Below are positions 46,791 through 58,827 of a stretch of DNA of 64,000 bases, piece by piece. A program made the position numbers and the translations under genes. How positions within the stretch are numbered: position 1 is the stretch's first letter; each line of letters begins with the position of its first letter. The stretch covers positions 12,449,845 through 12,513,844 of the forward strand of contig CM030852.1 of NCBI GenBank assembly GCA_018105865.1. Direction: 5' to 3'. The notes under the pieces were generated by a model. That model worked only from the letters and a program-made list of their open reading frames with translations. It did not search any database and was not told where the DNA came from. The stretch comes from Metaphire vulgaris (lineage: Eukaryota > Annelida > Clitellata > Crassiclitellata > Megascolecidae).

Positions 46791-47659
46791 ATGCGTCAAA
46801 ATTGGAGACATTAATATTAAGTGATGAAATCGCAATATTTGGAATGGCATATCTCAACACGACGATCTATTTGCTTTCGTCTGAGTGGATATATGCGCAT
46901 GAATACCCAAATCTCAGATCGAGAAATAATCATGACATCAAAATTCCTGAAATTGGAGGTCCATGCGATATGGCTGCTTGCCAAAAAGGTCAATGTTTGT
47001 ACATTAGCGACCATAAGGGAAGGTGCATCTGGCGAATACAGATCAACGATAAAGAGCAGAGGCCTTCCAAGTGGTTGACAGATATTGAAGAACCTTTCAC
47101 CCTTTCGGTAAGCAGTGATGGCTGTCTTCTTATACCCAAGTCAAGTCCTTACCCTTGTATTATATGCTACAACATGAGGGGTGCTTTAATAAAGACCATC
47201 TGTCTACCGATGGGCATTGGTGTTCTTACTCATGCTATAAAGACGACCACTAACAAATATGTCGTCAGTTTTTTCGATGAAGATGGAATAATTGATAATG
47301 ACCACCAGATTTACGAATTCGAAGACACAGGTAAATCAATCGAAGACCTAGATATGAAACACAGGTTAGACATCTCGAGTGTCTCGAGCATGGCATCAGG
47401 TGACGACAACTGGGTATTGGTTGCCAGCAGAGATGACAACAAAATTATTCTGTGCGATGGGCTGTTTGTTTGCGATGTTATCACTTACCAGAAAGATTCG
47501 ATTCAACGTCCTTTAAACGTTTGCTACATAAAAGACAATTTGTCAAATTTCAGTCTAGTTTTCCTCCACGAAACGGAAGGTGCTTTGGCACTATCTACTT
47601 GCAATCTGTCATTGAATATGACATGTGTACTGGAAGACTTGAATGAACCTGATATATAG
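46791..47659 (+). CDS. Divergent beta-propeller member, last exon
   Basis: An acceptor (TTTATTGCAG, ending 46,790) leads into an open frame to TAG at 47,657-47,659, entered in phase 1 as in the other family members; about 288 codons. Motifs align with the family: a WNKKTESLFILSDSNGVWQI-like element appears as ACQKGQCLYISDHKGRCIWRI (46,976-47,038), and SISNDGHVLIIG as SVSSDGCLLIP. Further repeats: KYVVSFFDEDG, WVLVASRDDNKIILCD. The CDMAA...LYISD...WRI pattern is one I recall from many uncharacterised invertebrate proteins of NHL/beta-propeller type; that link is from memory. No leader exon was identified upstream, so the gene is partial. It lacks the RC(F/S)DP tail. It may represent the ancestral form from which the array expanded. 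Confidence 0.68.
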
Positions 47660-48368
47660 TGCATTATACAATCCGCATACCAATCCAATTCATTTGATTT
47701 AAACGAAAATGTACTCTTCAGAAGAATCATTATATCTTGTACGATATTATTTGTTTGATGTGTGTTTAGAACATAAACAACAGTAATCAGCATTTAGAGG
47801 ATTATTTGAAAACTGCCCTTTTGCAAGCGTGTATCGTATTTCTCAATTATCTAACACAAAGGTGTATTTTTTCCGTATACAGTATCTAGCGCACAATGTG
47901 CCTAAACATTAAATAGCTTGTGCATTTGCTGTATTTACTGATGTGATTTAGTATGTGGGCAAATTCTTATCGGAAATAGGATAATTCGCCTACACCTGGC
48001 GATTCACCCGATGCTGTAGTTGAGTCTACGTGTAGGCGAACTGTCCTGTAGTAACGAGTATTGATATAATATGTTCATTTGTCGTCATGACACTAAATAC
48101 TTCCCCATGCCAGCAAGGATAAAATCTTCATACAGCCTGTGCCACAGAGAACAGAGCATGGAACACTAGAAAATATAGATTCCAGAGGGTCACTAAAGAT
48201 CCATGGTAACGTAAGTTATTAAGAAACAGGGCCTGGACCGCTCATAATCATGCAATCGCAGACCGATCTCAAATTCAAACACTATTTTAAAATAGTAGAA
48301 AGGCTCTTTTTGGCCTGGCTCATTTGTCACACACAACAGTCACCTAACTTCGGTAATTATCAGTCCGC
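47660..48368. other. Intergenic, nothing recognised
   Basis: Downstream of the divergent member. No homology to flanks of other copies was noticed and no element termini were found, apart from the TTAA-flanked MITE that follows. Confidence 0.4.
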
Positions 48369-48448
48369 TTAACCCCTTAACCGTGTATTTAACTCTAATT
48401 CAATGTAAAATGGACGGATATATCCGGGATCCCCAGTTAAGGGGTTAA
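48369..48448. mobile_element. 80-bp TTAA MITE, copy 1
   Basis: Bounded by TTAA on both sides, with inverted termini CCCCTTAAC...GTTAAGGGG and a GGACGGATATATCCG core. Exactly the same length as three other copies (55,784; 57,341; 57,502). Confidence 0.75.
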
Positions 48449-48705
48449 CGGTCCCACCACTCAACAGAGACTGCAGTTCTGAAAATGCTTACCGACTTGT
48501 ACGAGACGTCCGACTCAGATCACGCAACGATCCTGCGGCAACTTGACCTGTCAGCTGCCTTCGACACAGTTGACATTAAAACTTTTCTGCGTAGGTTTCA
48601 CTGCACATTCAGCATCTGCGGACAGACTCTCAACTGGATAGCGTCTACCTCACTGGTCGCACTCAGACAGTGTGTTTTGGTAGCAGTGATATTTCAGTTC
48701 TAAAA
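48449..48705 (+). mobile_element. LINE RT fragment
   Basis: The plus strand encodes LTDLYETSDSDHATILRQLD followed by LSAAFDTVD, which is reverse-transcriptase motif A, and then NWI..YLTGRTQ with a frameshift. A short L2/CR1-type piece. Sequence 48,706-50,550 holds low-complexity tracts (CTACTA at about 49,337; CT repeats at 50,128-50,160), and no gene. Confidence 0.65.
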
Positions 48706-50125
48706 ATATTAATATTAATTTTCATTCTTATTTCAGGTTTCATTTCCATTTCTATTTATGTTATACTTCAGAAAATAATTTCTATTTCAGTTCTAATTTT
48801 AGTTCTTAAGTAATTTTAGTTCTGGTTTAAATTTGTTCAGTTTAATTTATAATTTTACTTCGATTCATTGACTTCAGGTATTGTATTGGGATAAAAATGT
48901 ATTCTATAACTGCATTGTCTGACCGTAAAACAGTAATCAAAAACGTAATGCTGAACACTATGCATGTTCAACTTCTTCTCGTCATGTGTAAAATAATCCC
49001 AAACAGGGCTATTTCACGTTCGTCCAGCCAACAGTTTAGCTAAACTCATCTTGTAATATTTGTCGCAATTAAATTAACGCCAACGTTAAATTAACGAAGC
49101 AGCGCCATATTTGGCTCTACACTTACTGATAGGCAGACAAATATAATTTACTATAGCATAGACCGTGTGCCGCCTCGTGACCAGGGCGGCCGGGAATGGG
49201 AGGGGGCAAATTCTAAGGGGCTCAGCGATTTGTACAGGTCGATTCACCACGGACAATGATTCACGACTACGATTATTCACTGAAGCGACCATCGACTGGT
49301 GCAGATGTACTACTACAATGGCGCTAAAGAAGTCGTCTACTACTACTACTACTACTATACTACTACTTGTAGGGGCATGGGCGGTCAGTAGTTAGCCTAG
49401 GGTTGAAGACGCTGAAAGGGGTTGGGGGGGACCCGTTCCTGGCTTTAACCTTTAACTCCTCCTGAAAAGACTGACAAGCAAAAAAATTCATCGCCACTAA
49501 CATTATAAACTTTCTAGAGGCCCGTGACTGCTCTGCCCAAGAGCCCGAAATTTCTTTCGGCGGGTCTGCTCGTAGCAGGCTAGCAACTCTGCGACTAGCA
49601 GAAGCATGCGACAGACCAGTGGCCAAGGGCATCAGCCGGTGACGTAAATCTTTTCGTCCATCCTGCCAATAGTATTTAATTTATTGCCAGCGTGACATGA
49701 AACCAAGAGAACACCAGTTTCTCACACACAGTAGGCAGAGTGCGTGCATGGGATTTCAATAGCGGCATTGTTCATTCCATCAGCAGCCGTGGCCACTCTT
49801 GCAAAATAGAGGCCTCGAGGCCACAACCACCAAAGGCACAATAAGAACTGTTTATTTCCATAAAGCACACATAGCCAATTGTTTTGATGAGTAAACATCT
49901 ATTAACTTTATGATTTTCAATCGAATTTATAATGTCTCTTATTCAATTTAATGCCGGTCGACGACAGCTAGATAAACTGATCCTCTTTGATAGGCCAATA
50001 AAAACTATCGAACTGGATATATATATATATATTGTATATTGTACATATATATTGTATATTATGTATCTCCTTCCCAATCCTCTCTCATGCCTATAACTCC
50101 ACCCGCTCTCACTCTCTTTCCAATC

Positions 50126-50163
<38 letters not shown>

Positions 50164-50554
50164 TTCCATCTTCCTCCCGTTTTCCTCTTAACTGAGTTTG
50201 AAGTGCTGCCAATTTCCAGTGCTCCCTGTGTTTGCAATGATCATCAGCAAATCGTAAAGGCAACTATATGAACATGTAGGAATATATTTAAGCCAGTCTT
50301 CATTTCCTATGACCACCTATATGTGGCGACATCGCCAACAAGAAACCAAGCAAACATCAAATTGCTCATCAAGCCAGGATCCGGTCAATGGCAAATCTTT
50401 GCTCAAAATATTAAACATTTACAAAATGTGTAGCATTTCGGACACCATTTGGCTGAATAAAATAAGGTAGGAAAAAGCAAAGCTCGCAGTCATGTTTGAC
50501 GGGATACCAGCCAGTTACTATTATAAAAGTACGATCTCTTACATGCGTGGGCTC

Positions 50555-50865
50555 GGCAAACTGAAGGGCCCAGTAATCAGAAGCGAATGACGTCCTTATA
50601 GCCTATATAATGTTTCACTCGTCAAGCGACAACAAGACATTGTTTCTATTTCACAATCAGTGACATGATTTACTAAGTTGTAATAGACATACGACACTTG
50701 AAGCGAGTGAAATCAACGCCATAACAGTCCAGCCTAGTTTCTTATTTAAGCTCATATCATCATATGTATGAAGAACAGGTTTGGATATTAGTTTGGAAAC
50801 GGCGACTGAGTGAGATCTTGACTAAGCAACAGTTGAAAGTTCAGTTAAATCGCTTTTCAGTCGAA
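50555..50865 (+). promoter_or_regulatory. Promoter module of copy 8
   Basis: ATGACGTC at 50,587-50,594; the AATAAATATTGAG box is replaced by TTATTTAAG at 50,742-50,750. A TTTTCAG tract precedes the ATG at 50,866. Confidence 0.5.
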
Positions 50866-52854
50866 ATGTCGTCTTTTTTCTGTCGAGCGATGATTCTTCT
50901 GTTGGTCGTTGATTTAAATCGATCGTTTGCTTCGATCGATAAAGTCACTGAGAGAAAATATGAAATTATAAAACGGGAGAATCGTAAGTCAAAATAAATC
51001 AACATAAGAATGCAATGTATTCGCCAAATTATGCAATTTCTAACCGCAATAAGACTATCGCTGACTACTTGAAATTTGATGCACTCCTTCAAAAGCAAAT
51101 TGACATCCGATGCAATCTAATTGCCTAGCACCTGCTTCTTTGAACGCGTGGTATTCGGATAAGTAATTTAACTCAAAGTCTCAAATATTGTTTGACAAAC
51201 ATAAATTCTTAATCGGAGGTACATCGCTTAAGTATCTTGTTTCTAAAATTAGGCCTAATATGTGAGGGGCTATCCATTATTTACGTCAACAATTTAGGGG
51301 GAGGGGTTTGAAAAAGTTTGAAAGTTGTTGACAGGGGAGGGGGATCAAGGGAAGTTGACGTCAACAATTTCACTTTTTACAAATAATCAAAAACTAGAAA
51401 ATTTCATGGAATACTACTTATTATAATGGAAAAAAGCATGGCAAAAGGTCATAACCATAACATTTTGACACTCGACGAGCAAAAAAAGGAAAAAATGGTC
51501 ATCATCGCAAAATATTAACCTTGTTATTAGGACGTGTCATTGATCTGAAGAGGGGGTCAACAGTTTTTGACGTAATTATGGGGGGGGGGGTAACTAAAAG
51601 TTGACAGTTGTTGACAAGGGGAGGGGTCAAAAATTGCCCAAAAATTGTTGACATAATTAATGGACAGCCCCTGAAGTAAGAGTATTGCGATTATGAATGG
51701 ACGAAAAATTAATCTAAGCATCGCATGGAGTTCGATGTGTTATGAATTATAATGAATTAGAGATATTAGATGATTGGCGTAATAATGTTTCGATGTCTTT
51801 CAGAGACATTTCGATTAATCACGATTGTAGAGGTTACTTCGTGTGGATTCATTTTGGTTACTAAATTCGACCAGTTCGTCGCCGTTCTATGTCGCCATTT
51901 GGCCACGACTCAAAATGGCTCGATAAGCTCATCTTCGCATATTCGCGTTTATGAGGACAGACATCCGTTTAACCTTCTCTTTATAATAAACACTGATGAA
52001 ATCAAGAATCCTTGGCATTTTATATGGAACAAGAAAGCAGAGAGTCTCTTCATTATCGGTGTATCTAAAGGTGTTTGGCAGATAAATTGGGATGATCATT
52101 TGCCCAGAAAGTTCGCATGTGCCTCTCGAGTAACTCCAAGATCTTTGTCACTCTCAAACGACGGACACGTGCTGATAGTTGGGCGAAATGACAAGCTTCT
52201 CTACGTTTGCACCATAAACGGAAAACTCATTCGCACAATACCATTTGTCGTGTTTACTCCTTACAAATTTCGTGTCAAATTTTATCAATATGTGTTTTAT
52301 GTCCCATCCTACGATCCGTATTTCAACTATCGAAAGCATATGGAAAATTCTAATTTGCTGCCGAATAAAGTGAATGACACCAACGTAGAATCAAGTGTCG
52401 GCGTCAACGGATCAACTGAATATAATGTTACGTCAACGAAGAGAGCACGCATTTCCGCCTTCATTATGCACCGTAGACATGGAAGCAATGAAGATTTTGA
52501 TGTATGGAAGCTCACGTTTGAACACAGGATTGAAACGAAGAAGCATCTAGCAGAAAAATACAGGGCTAGTGCTGAACGTGCGGTAGACGAGTTTATATCA
52601 AACAGAGGTGATCAATTCGGTTATCGTTTGAAATGCAACAACGACTCTGTTGAAAAATGGTGTTTTGCTCTAAGGCTTCCGATAATCCGCGTGCGGCATT
52701 AAGGAGGCAGTTTTATGGAGATGGTCCAGACAACGACACCTTAACATCCGGAAGAATGTCGTTTTATTATGACAGCGGAAACCGTCAACTGTACGCCGGT
52801 TTCTCCGATTATTACTTATATGATCAGCAACTCTACATTCTACTTCTGATGTAA
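50866..52854 (+). CDS. Secreted propeller-like family, copy 8 (C-terminal frameshift)
   Basis: Exons 50866-50983 (118 nt, shorter linker) and 51804-52854, with a phase-1 intron of 820 bp. Leader MSSFFCRAMILLLVVD. Exon 2 is divergent but recognisable: HIRVYEDRHPF, WNKKAESLFIIGVSKGVWQI, LSLSNDGHVLIVG, LYVCTINGK, KWCFA. After that motif the frame shifts: reading on gives a stop at 52,700-52,702, while the conserved end (MSFYYDSGNRQLYAGFS to LLLM, TAA 52,852-52,854) lies in the -1 frame from about 52,665. One base appears lost between about 52,655 and 52,680. It is a pseudogene, an altered-tail allele, or an assembly error. The break is at the same place in the protein as in copy 1. Confidence 0.68.
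51266..51671. mobile_element. GGGGCTGTCC MITE, complete, in intron 8
   Basis: 406 bp; termini GGGGCTATCCATTATTTACG and AATTAATGGACAGCCCC. TGA occurs on both sides (51,263-51,265 and 51,672-51,674), a possible 3-bp target duplication. Sister of 36,485-36,899. Confidence 0.72.
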
Positions 52855-54085
52855 ATATAGCCTAGGATTTGGAGCTTACCTTCTGAAGATGTCAAGATTC
52901 ATAAATAAATTTAATGGAATAGTGGTTCAAAGAGACATTTCTAAGTATGTCCCTGCTCTCGGATTTGCCATCTAAACATTGGTTTAGATAAAATACGCGA
53001 ATATCTGCATAATCTATAAACATTCACGAAGTGCCATTATACTAATATGGATTATGGATTAGCATACTTGAAGTGAGATCTGCCCTTGCCGAGGCGAAAA
53101 CACGAACTCTATCCCATAAAGCATGCAAAAATCACATTTATTATTGATCTGTCATAGGAAAATCAAACATATCGGAATTAGATGAAGTTCAATATCTTGT
53201 CCTTTATCCACAGGCCAGAAATGTAACTTTTGTCTATACTTAATCTTGAATTTTGAGCAGTTAAACTTTATGTAAACGTTCTCTGCTGTTATTATTGTTA
53301 TGATTAGTTGTTATTATTAATAATATATATATATATATATAATATTATTGTTAACGCACATTAAGTCATCCACTAAGTGAAGAATCATAAGTGCGGGGTG
53401 AATCACGTGACCTAAACAGTGTAGGCCAAACTGCCAAAGTTCGCAGTATCTGTGAATGTTTGATAGCATAGACTTTCAGTGCCTAGACTGTATCTCTCAT
53501 CGATCAAAATTGGGTTATCTTAGAGAAACAATGAGAGTTTAGAAATCGAGAACTTTTAACTATTGGATCTAGGGTTTGATCGATGGACTTTGCCTGTTAA
53601 ATGGTAATGCCTTTCAAGATTAATGTGTCCATGGTACGAACGATGGTTGATTAAATTGGTAACTTCAGCTGTAACAATATTTTGAGTTGAATCAGATTGC
53701 AAATTTATCGAATGGTTTTCATTGAACTTGTTTCAGGTCGTAAATGTGATTTATGTATTTTTAACGGTGCTAGTCTGGAAAGCGACATAAACTAATAACT
53801 GCGTTGAATGATGTAGGCCCTATATCAGCGGTTCTAGGTATTTGCTATTAGAGTCTTTGTTGTCTGGAAATGTGCGCCGTCTGGATTTTTGTCTGGTTTT
53901 CGCAAATAAAAAAGGAAGGCGTCGGAGATGCGTTATCACTTGCCCCGGAAAATGTGAGCCAAGCGAGTGTGTGCTCTCGGCGACATTTTAACATTTACCA
54001 ATGTCCTTATAGCTTTCTATGCTACAAATCTACATCATGTTGCAGATCACGGAGGAATAGTCATTTTTATAATAATGATGAAGAT
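52855..54085. other. 3' flank of copy 8, nothing recognised
   Basis: About 1.2 kb of AT-rich sequence without resemblance to known elements; a short (AT)n at about 53,326-53,341. No gene. Confidence 0.4.
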
Positions 54086-55165
<1,080 letters not shown>

Positions 55166-55297
55166 GAAGACTTTGAAAGATACCAGATAGGCTATCAGTA
55201 ATCGATGGAAAGAGATTAACAACGGAAAAAGATAAATGGAAAAGTTTCTTATCTAGCTATTGCCGCTAATGAGCTGTCAGAGCTGGCACAAAGCAAC

Positions 55298-55460
55298 TAT
55301 GATGTTGATGATGATGATGATGACGATGACGACGATGATGATGATGATAACGATGATGGTGATAGTCATGATGGTGATGATGATGATAGTGATGATGATG
55401 ACGACGACGGTGACGATTACGATGGCGATGATGATTATGATGATGAAAAAGATGAAGGTG
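55298..55460. repeat. (GAT)n microsatellite
   Basis: Imperfect GAT/GAC triplets, about 160 bp. Poly-Met/Ile frames across it are not genes. Confidence 0.8.
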
Positions 55461-55484
55461 ATAATAATTATTGCTCTAGGCTTA

Positions 55485-55540
55485 CAATTCAAATCATCTC
55501 GATTATGGATACTGCTCCATTTCATGTTACTTCGGTGACA
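55485..55540 (+). pseudogene. Truncated exon 2 scrap of the secreted family
   Basis: Encodes QIISIMDTAPFHVTSV, the start of exon 2 in this family, then diverges at once. It is preceded by the GAT microsatellite instead of an intron acceptor. It is the footprint of a deleted tenth copy. Confidence 0.7.
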
Positions 55541-55783
55541 TGTGTAGCAGAGCAGAGTGGTAAAAACGTTGGTTGATAGAGCAGGTTTATTCCATCAACG
55601 ACTATGACCACAATAGCAACATATGGAGCACGAGGCCTGGACCAATGGAAACAACATTTGTGATGTGTATTTGCCCTCTTCCATGACATATGCTGAAACA
55701 TTGTTACGAATAATCAAATACTCTTGAATATTTAGGCCTATAAAATTCGTTTGATATTACTGTACAACGCCTTTGATTAAGAT

Positions 55784-55863
55784 TTAACCCCTTAACAGTG
55801 TATTTAACTGTATCTCAATGTAAAATGGACGGATATATTCGGGATCCTCAGTTAAGGGGTTAA
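55784..55863. mobile_element. 80-bp TTAA MITE, copy 2
   Basis: TTAA-flanked, termini CCCCTTAACAG and CAGTTAAGGGG. Same orientation as the 48,369 copy. Confidence 0.75.
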
Positions 55864-55889
55864 TGCTTTCAATATTCAGTGAAGCTACG

Positions 55890-55985
55890 TTTTGTTCCAC
55901 GCAGACGCTGAGTTAACTTAACTGCAGGACACAGTAATCGAAGGCGGATGACGTTTATATATAGCCTTTGATGTTTCACTTGCTA
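55890..55985 (+). promoter_or_regulatory. Orphan promoter module disrupted by a MITE
   Basis: Family upstream block with AAGGCGGATGACGT at 55,941-55,954, interrupted at 55,986 by the hAT MITE and resuming at 56,196 (TGCCAACACAAAACCTTC). No exon 1 follows before 58,828. Paralogous to the orphan module at 12,650. Confidence 0.5.
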
Positions 55986-56187
55986 CAGTGGCGGCTCCAC
56001 CGGGAGGCCAAAGGGCCCGTGCTCCCCCACCCCTATTGAGTGCCTGGCCTCCCCAGTGGCCCCCCTGTTGGGACCCTATACTTAATGCTACATACATTAA
56101 ACAACAAATGGTTGCCCCTCCCCCATGATTAGAAGTTGCCACTCCAACGCCCCCCCCCCCACTTGCCAAATCCTAGAGCCGCCACTG
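55986..56187. mobile_element. hAT-type MITE, 202 bp
   Basis: Termini CAGTGGCGGCTC and GAGCCGCCACTG are perfect inverted repeats; the 8-bp duplication ACTTGCTA (55,978-55,985 and 56,188-56,195) is perfect. A degraded copy in opposite orientation is at 530-653. Confidence 0.9.
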
Positions 56188-57340
56188 ACTTGCTATGCCA
56201 ACACAAAACCTTCATTCTTGTTGGTCTCAACATCAACGACGTCAGACGAGCTTCCAGGCACTCGACGTTCTGCGCCCGATCAAGTGTCATGTGAACTTTT
56301 TCATTCGTCGTAGGTCTATAAAAAAATAATAAATCATGTCAAATTTTTGGAATCAACAAGAATGTATTGTCGCTTTATCTACAGTGTAATACAATCCGCC
56401 GATAAATTTAATTCACGTACATCTGTTAAATGGTAAGACGTTTCTCGATTCTACAGGGTGTCTCAGAAAAAAAACCCCAGCAGAAAGACTATGGTTTCTT
56501 AAAAATTCCTAAATATATTTCTATCAAACTTGCAATACATGTACCAGAAGCGGATTTAACGGGGGTCGGGGGGTCAGCTGACCCCTTGACCTGACTTTTT
56601 AAGTAAAGTGGCCTGTTTTCCGAAAATAATATAAATGTTTTTCATAAATAATTAATCAGCGCCGGATAAATCTAAACGCCAAGTAGATTTTCATGCAGAA
56701 TGTATTTGCTATCTTTTGATGACGTGACCGCAGAATTAGGGTCTGATTGATCAATGTTAGCAGTTTAGTAGTCTATCGCCTATAAGACTAGTTACAGTAT
56801 ATTAAATCTCTGGTTTCAGTCTTGATAAGCTATTGTAAACAACTTGTTTAAATATGCATCAAACGTTCACATTTTTATAATACTTAGGCCTAATAGATAA
56901 CCTATAAATATTTTTTCTAAAATTCTGGACAAAAAGTCTTAGACTCTGTAAATAAGTTGTCTGAATGTTTGAAAAACAGTTCAATAGACTTAATAACTGC
57001 GGAAAATGTGATCGAATCTTGCCACTGTAGAATACTAGAAATGAGGGACGATATCATTGTTGACAATCGTGAACGTGATGCGATCGAGCTTTCTAACAAA
57101 TGTGAAGCCCCTGAAATGTTTGCTGAGGAACGACCTCAAACAGGAAAAGATAATATTTTGTGCTGAATTGCATGGCCAGTGATTCGATTCTTAAAGAAAC
57201 ATGTTCAACTATGGATGAAATCCGACAGTCGGATTGCTAAATATTGAAAAGGAATTTTCTGAAAATTTAGGTTTCAATAGTTTATTTGACACTTCGTAAA
57301 GTTCCAGTTAGGGTCTAGTGTAGTAGGCTTATATGCACAA

Positions 57341-57420
57341 TTAACCCCTTAACTGGGGATCACGGATATATCCATCCGTTTTACATTGAGTTACAGTTAA
57401 ATACACGGTTAAGGAGTTAA
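57341..57420. mobile_element. 80-bp TTAA MITE, copy 3
   Basis: Opposite orientation to copies 1 and 2; TTAA at both ends, one mismatch (GGAG for GGGG) in the right terminus. Nested in the hAT element. Confidence 0.75.
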
Positions 57421-57501
57421 GCAGTGCCAATACCCATAAATAATTGCTATATTATTCAATGCTTTGTATGTAAGTGTTTAAAAGTATAAATTTACTTAAT
57501 A

Positions 57502-57581
57502 TTAACCCCTTAACTGGGAATCTCGGATATATCCGTCCATTTTGCATTGAGTTACCGTTAAATACACAGTTAAGGGGTTAA
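57502..57581. mobile_element. 80-bp TTAA MITE, copy 4
   Basis: Same orientation as the 57,341 copy and only 81 bp away. TTAA ends, CCCCTTAACTG and AAGGGG termini. Confidence 0.75.
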
Positions 57582-57983
57582 ATCATTGAAAATGTTCATA
57601 GAGTTCTACTTTCACAAATTCCAGAGTTCATAGTGATTTCAGTTATTTCATGTAAGGTATAAGCCAGCAATCCGCACCGCATGGCACTCCCGAGACGGCG
57701 CGTCTCGAGACGGCGCGTCGGAGTGGCGTTGGCCATGGATACACTGCAGCGTCGAAGGCATTGTGTACGCGGACGATGATTCACTATCGGTGGCGCTTCG
57801 GTGTTTGTTGGGAGATTCACTAGGTGGCGCTCCGGGGTGTGAACCGACAACGTGGACTCTCGAACACTGGAGTGGCGCTGGTCGTGGACTCTGCGGCGTG
57901 GAAAGCATTGCCGACGCGGACAATTCAAATGGAGTACTCTGGAGGCCGTTTGTGGAAAAGGCTACGCTCCAACGGGGCATGCC

Positions 57984-58058
<75 letters not shown>

Positions 58059-58554
58059 AGACCTATACTGTAAAGTTGTTAAGTATTGTAGTCTTTGGCC
58101 TGAATTTCTGAAATTTGACCCTCTGGTTCAAAATCCTGGATCCGCCACTGACATGTACGAAATATACTTCCCCACCTTTCTGTATATTTTCATCTCATTT
58201 GCATGTAATTTGGCCATATTGTGATATATCAAATTCAAGCTTCAATTTTTACTACTCAGTCGCATCTTGCCAGGCCTAAATATCTAGCTTCACATAAATA
58301 TATCTTAAATCTATAGCATAGCTGTTTCGGCAAACATCAAAGGATTTTATAAAGCGAAGATCAAAACTTAAAACGACCCCACATGTACAAAGCAACTCAT
58401 TGACTCAATATATTTATTGACAAACAGTTTTTTTAATAGTACACTTAATCTCCAGAAGCTGCTAGGCACAGACCATTAAACACAAATAAGAGCTGTGTCT
58501 TTTCCATTTCCCATAACGGAAACATATGGCTATGATCTGAAAAATGTATATAAA

Positions 58555-58827
58555 ATTTCGTGCAGACGCTCAGACATTGGCTGCAGGGCACAATAATCGA
58601 AGGCAGACGACATCTTTATAGCCATTGGTGTTTCACTTCCTATGCCAATACAATACATCCTTTTCAAGTCAACATCTTGACATAATTTATTATGTTGCTA
58701 CAGACCTATGACGCTTTCATTTCTTGAATAAATATTGAGGCAGAATCAGTTCGAGCTTTAATTTGTAAAATCGCGAGTGAGTGACTAAGCGCAGTTGAAA
58801 GTTCAGTTAAATCGCTTTTCAGTCGAA
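58555..58827 (+). promoter_or_regulatory. Promoter module of copy 9
   Basis: The upstream block is present but the CRE-like core is mutated (GACGACATC near 58,606). AATAAATATTGAG at 58,727-58,739 and the TTTTCAG tract before the ATG at 58,828 are intact. Confidence 0.58.

Larger units (their letters stand above)
56545..58150 (+). mobile_element. Decayed hAT transposon with transposase remnant
   Basis: 1,606 bp from CAGAAGCGGATTT to GGATCCGCCACTG, flanked by perfect ACATGTAC duplications (56,537-56,544 and 58,151-58,158). A plus frame at 56,957-57,166 encodes LKNSSIDLITAENVIESC and ILEMRDD, resembling the helical region of ZMYM1/THAP-associated hAT transposases; that match is from memory. Two 80-bp TTAA MITEs and an (ATG)n array (57,985-58,058) are nested in it. 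The GC-rich part around 57,680-57,960 is unexplained. Confidence 0.72.

Noticed and set aside
57985..58058. Poly-Asp/poly-Met protein in 57,763-58,224
   Set aside because: (ATG)n microsatellite within a hAT element; neighbouring GC-rich frames show no family resemblance.
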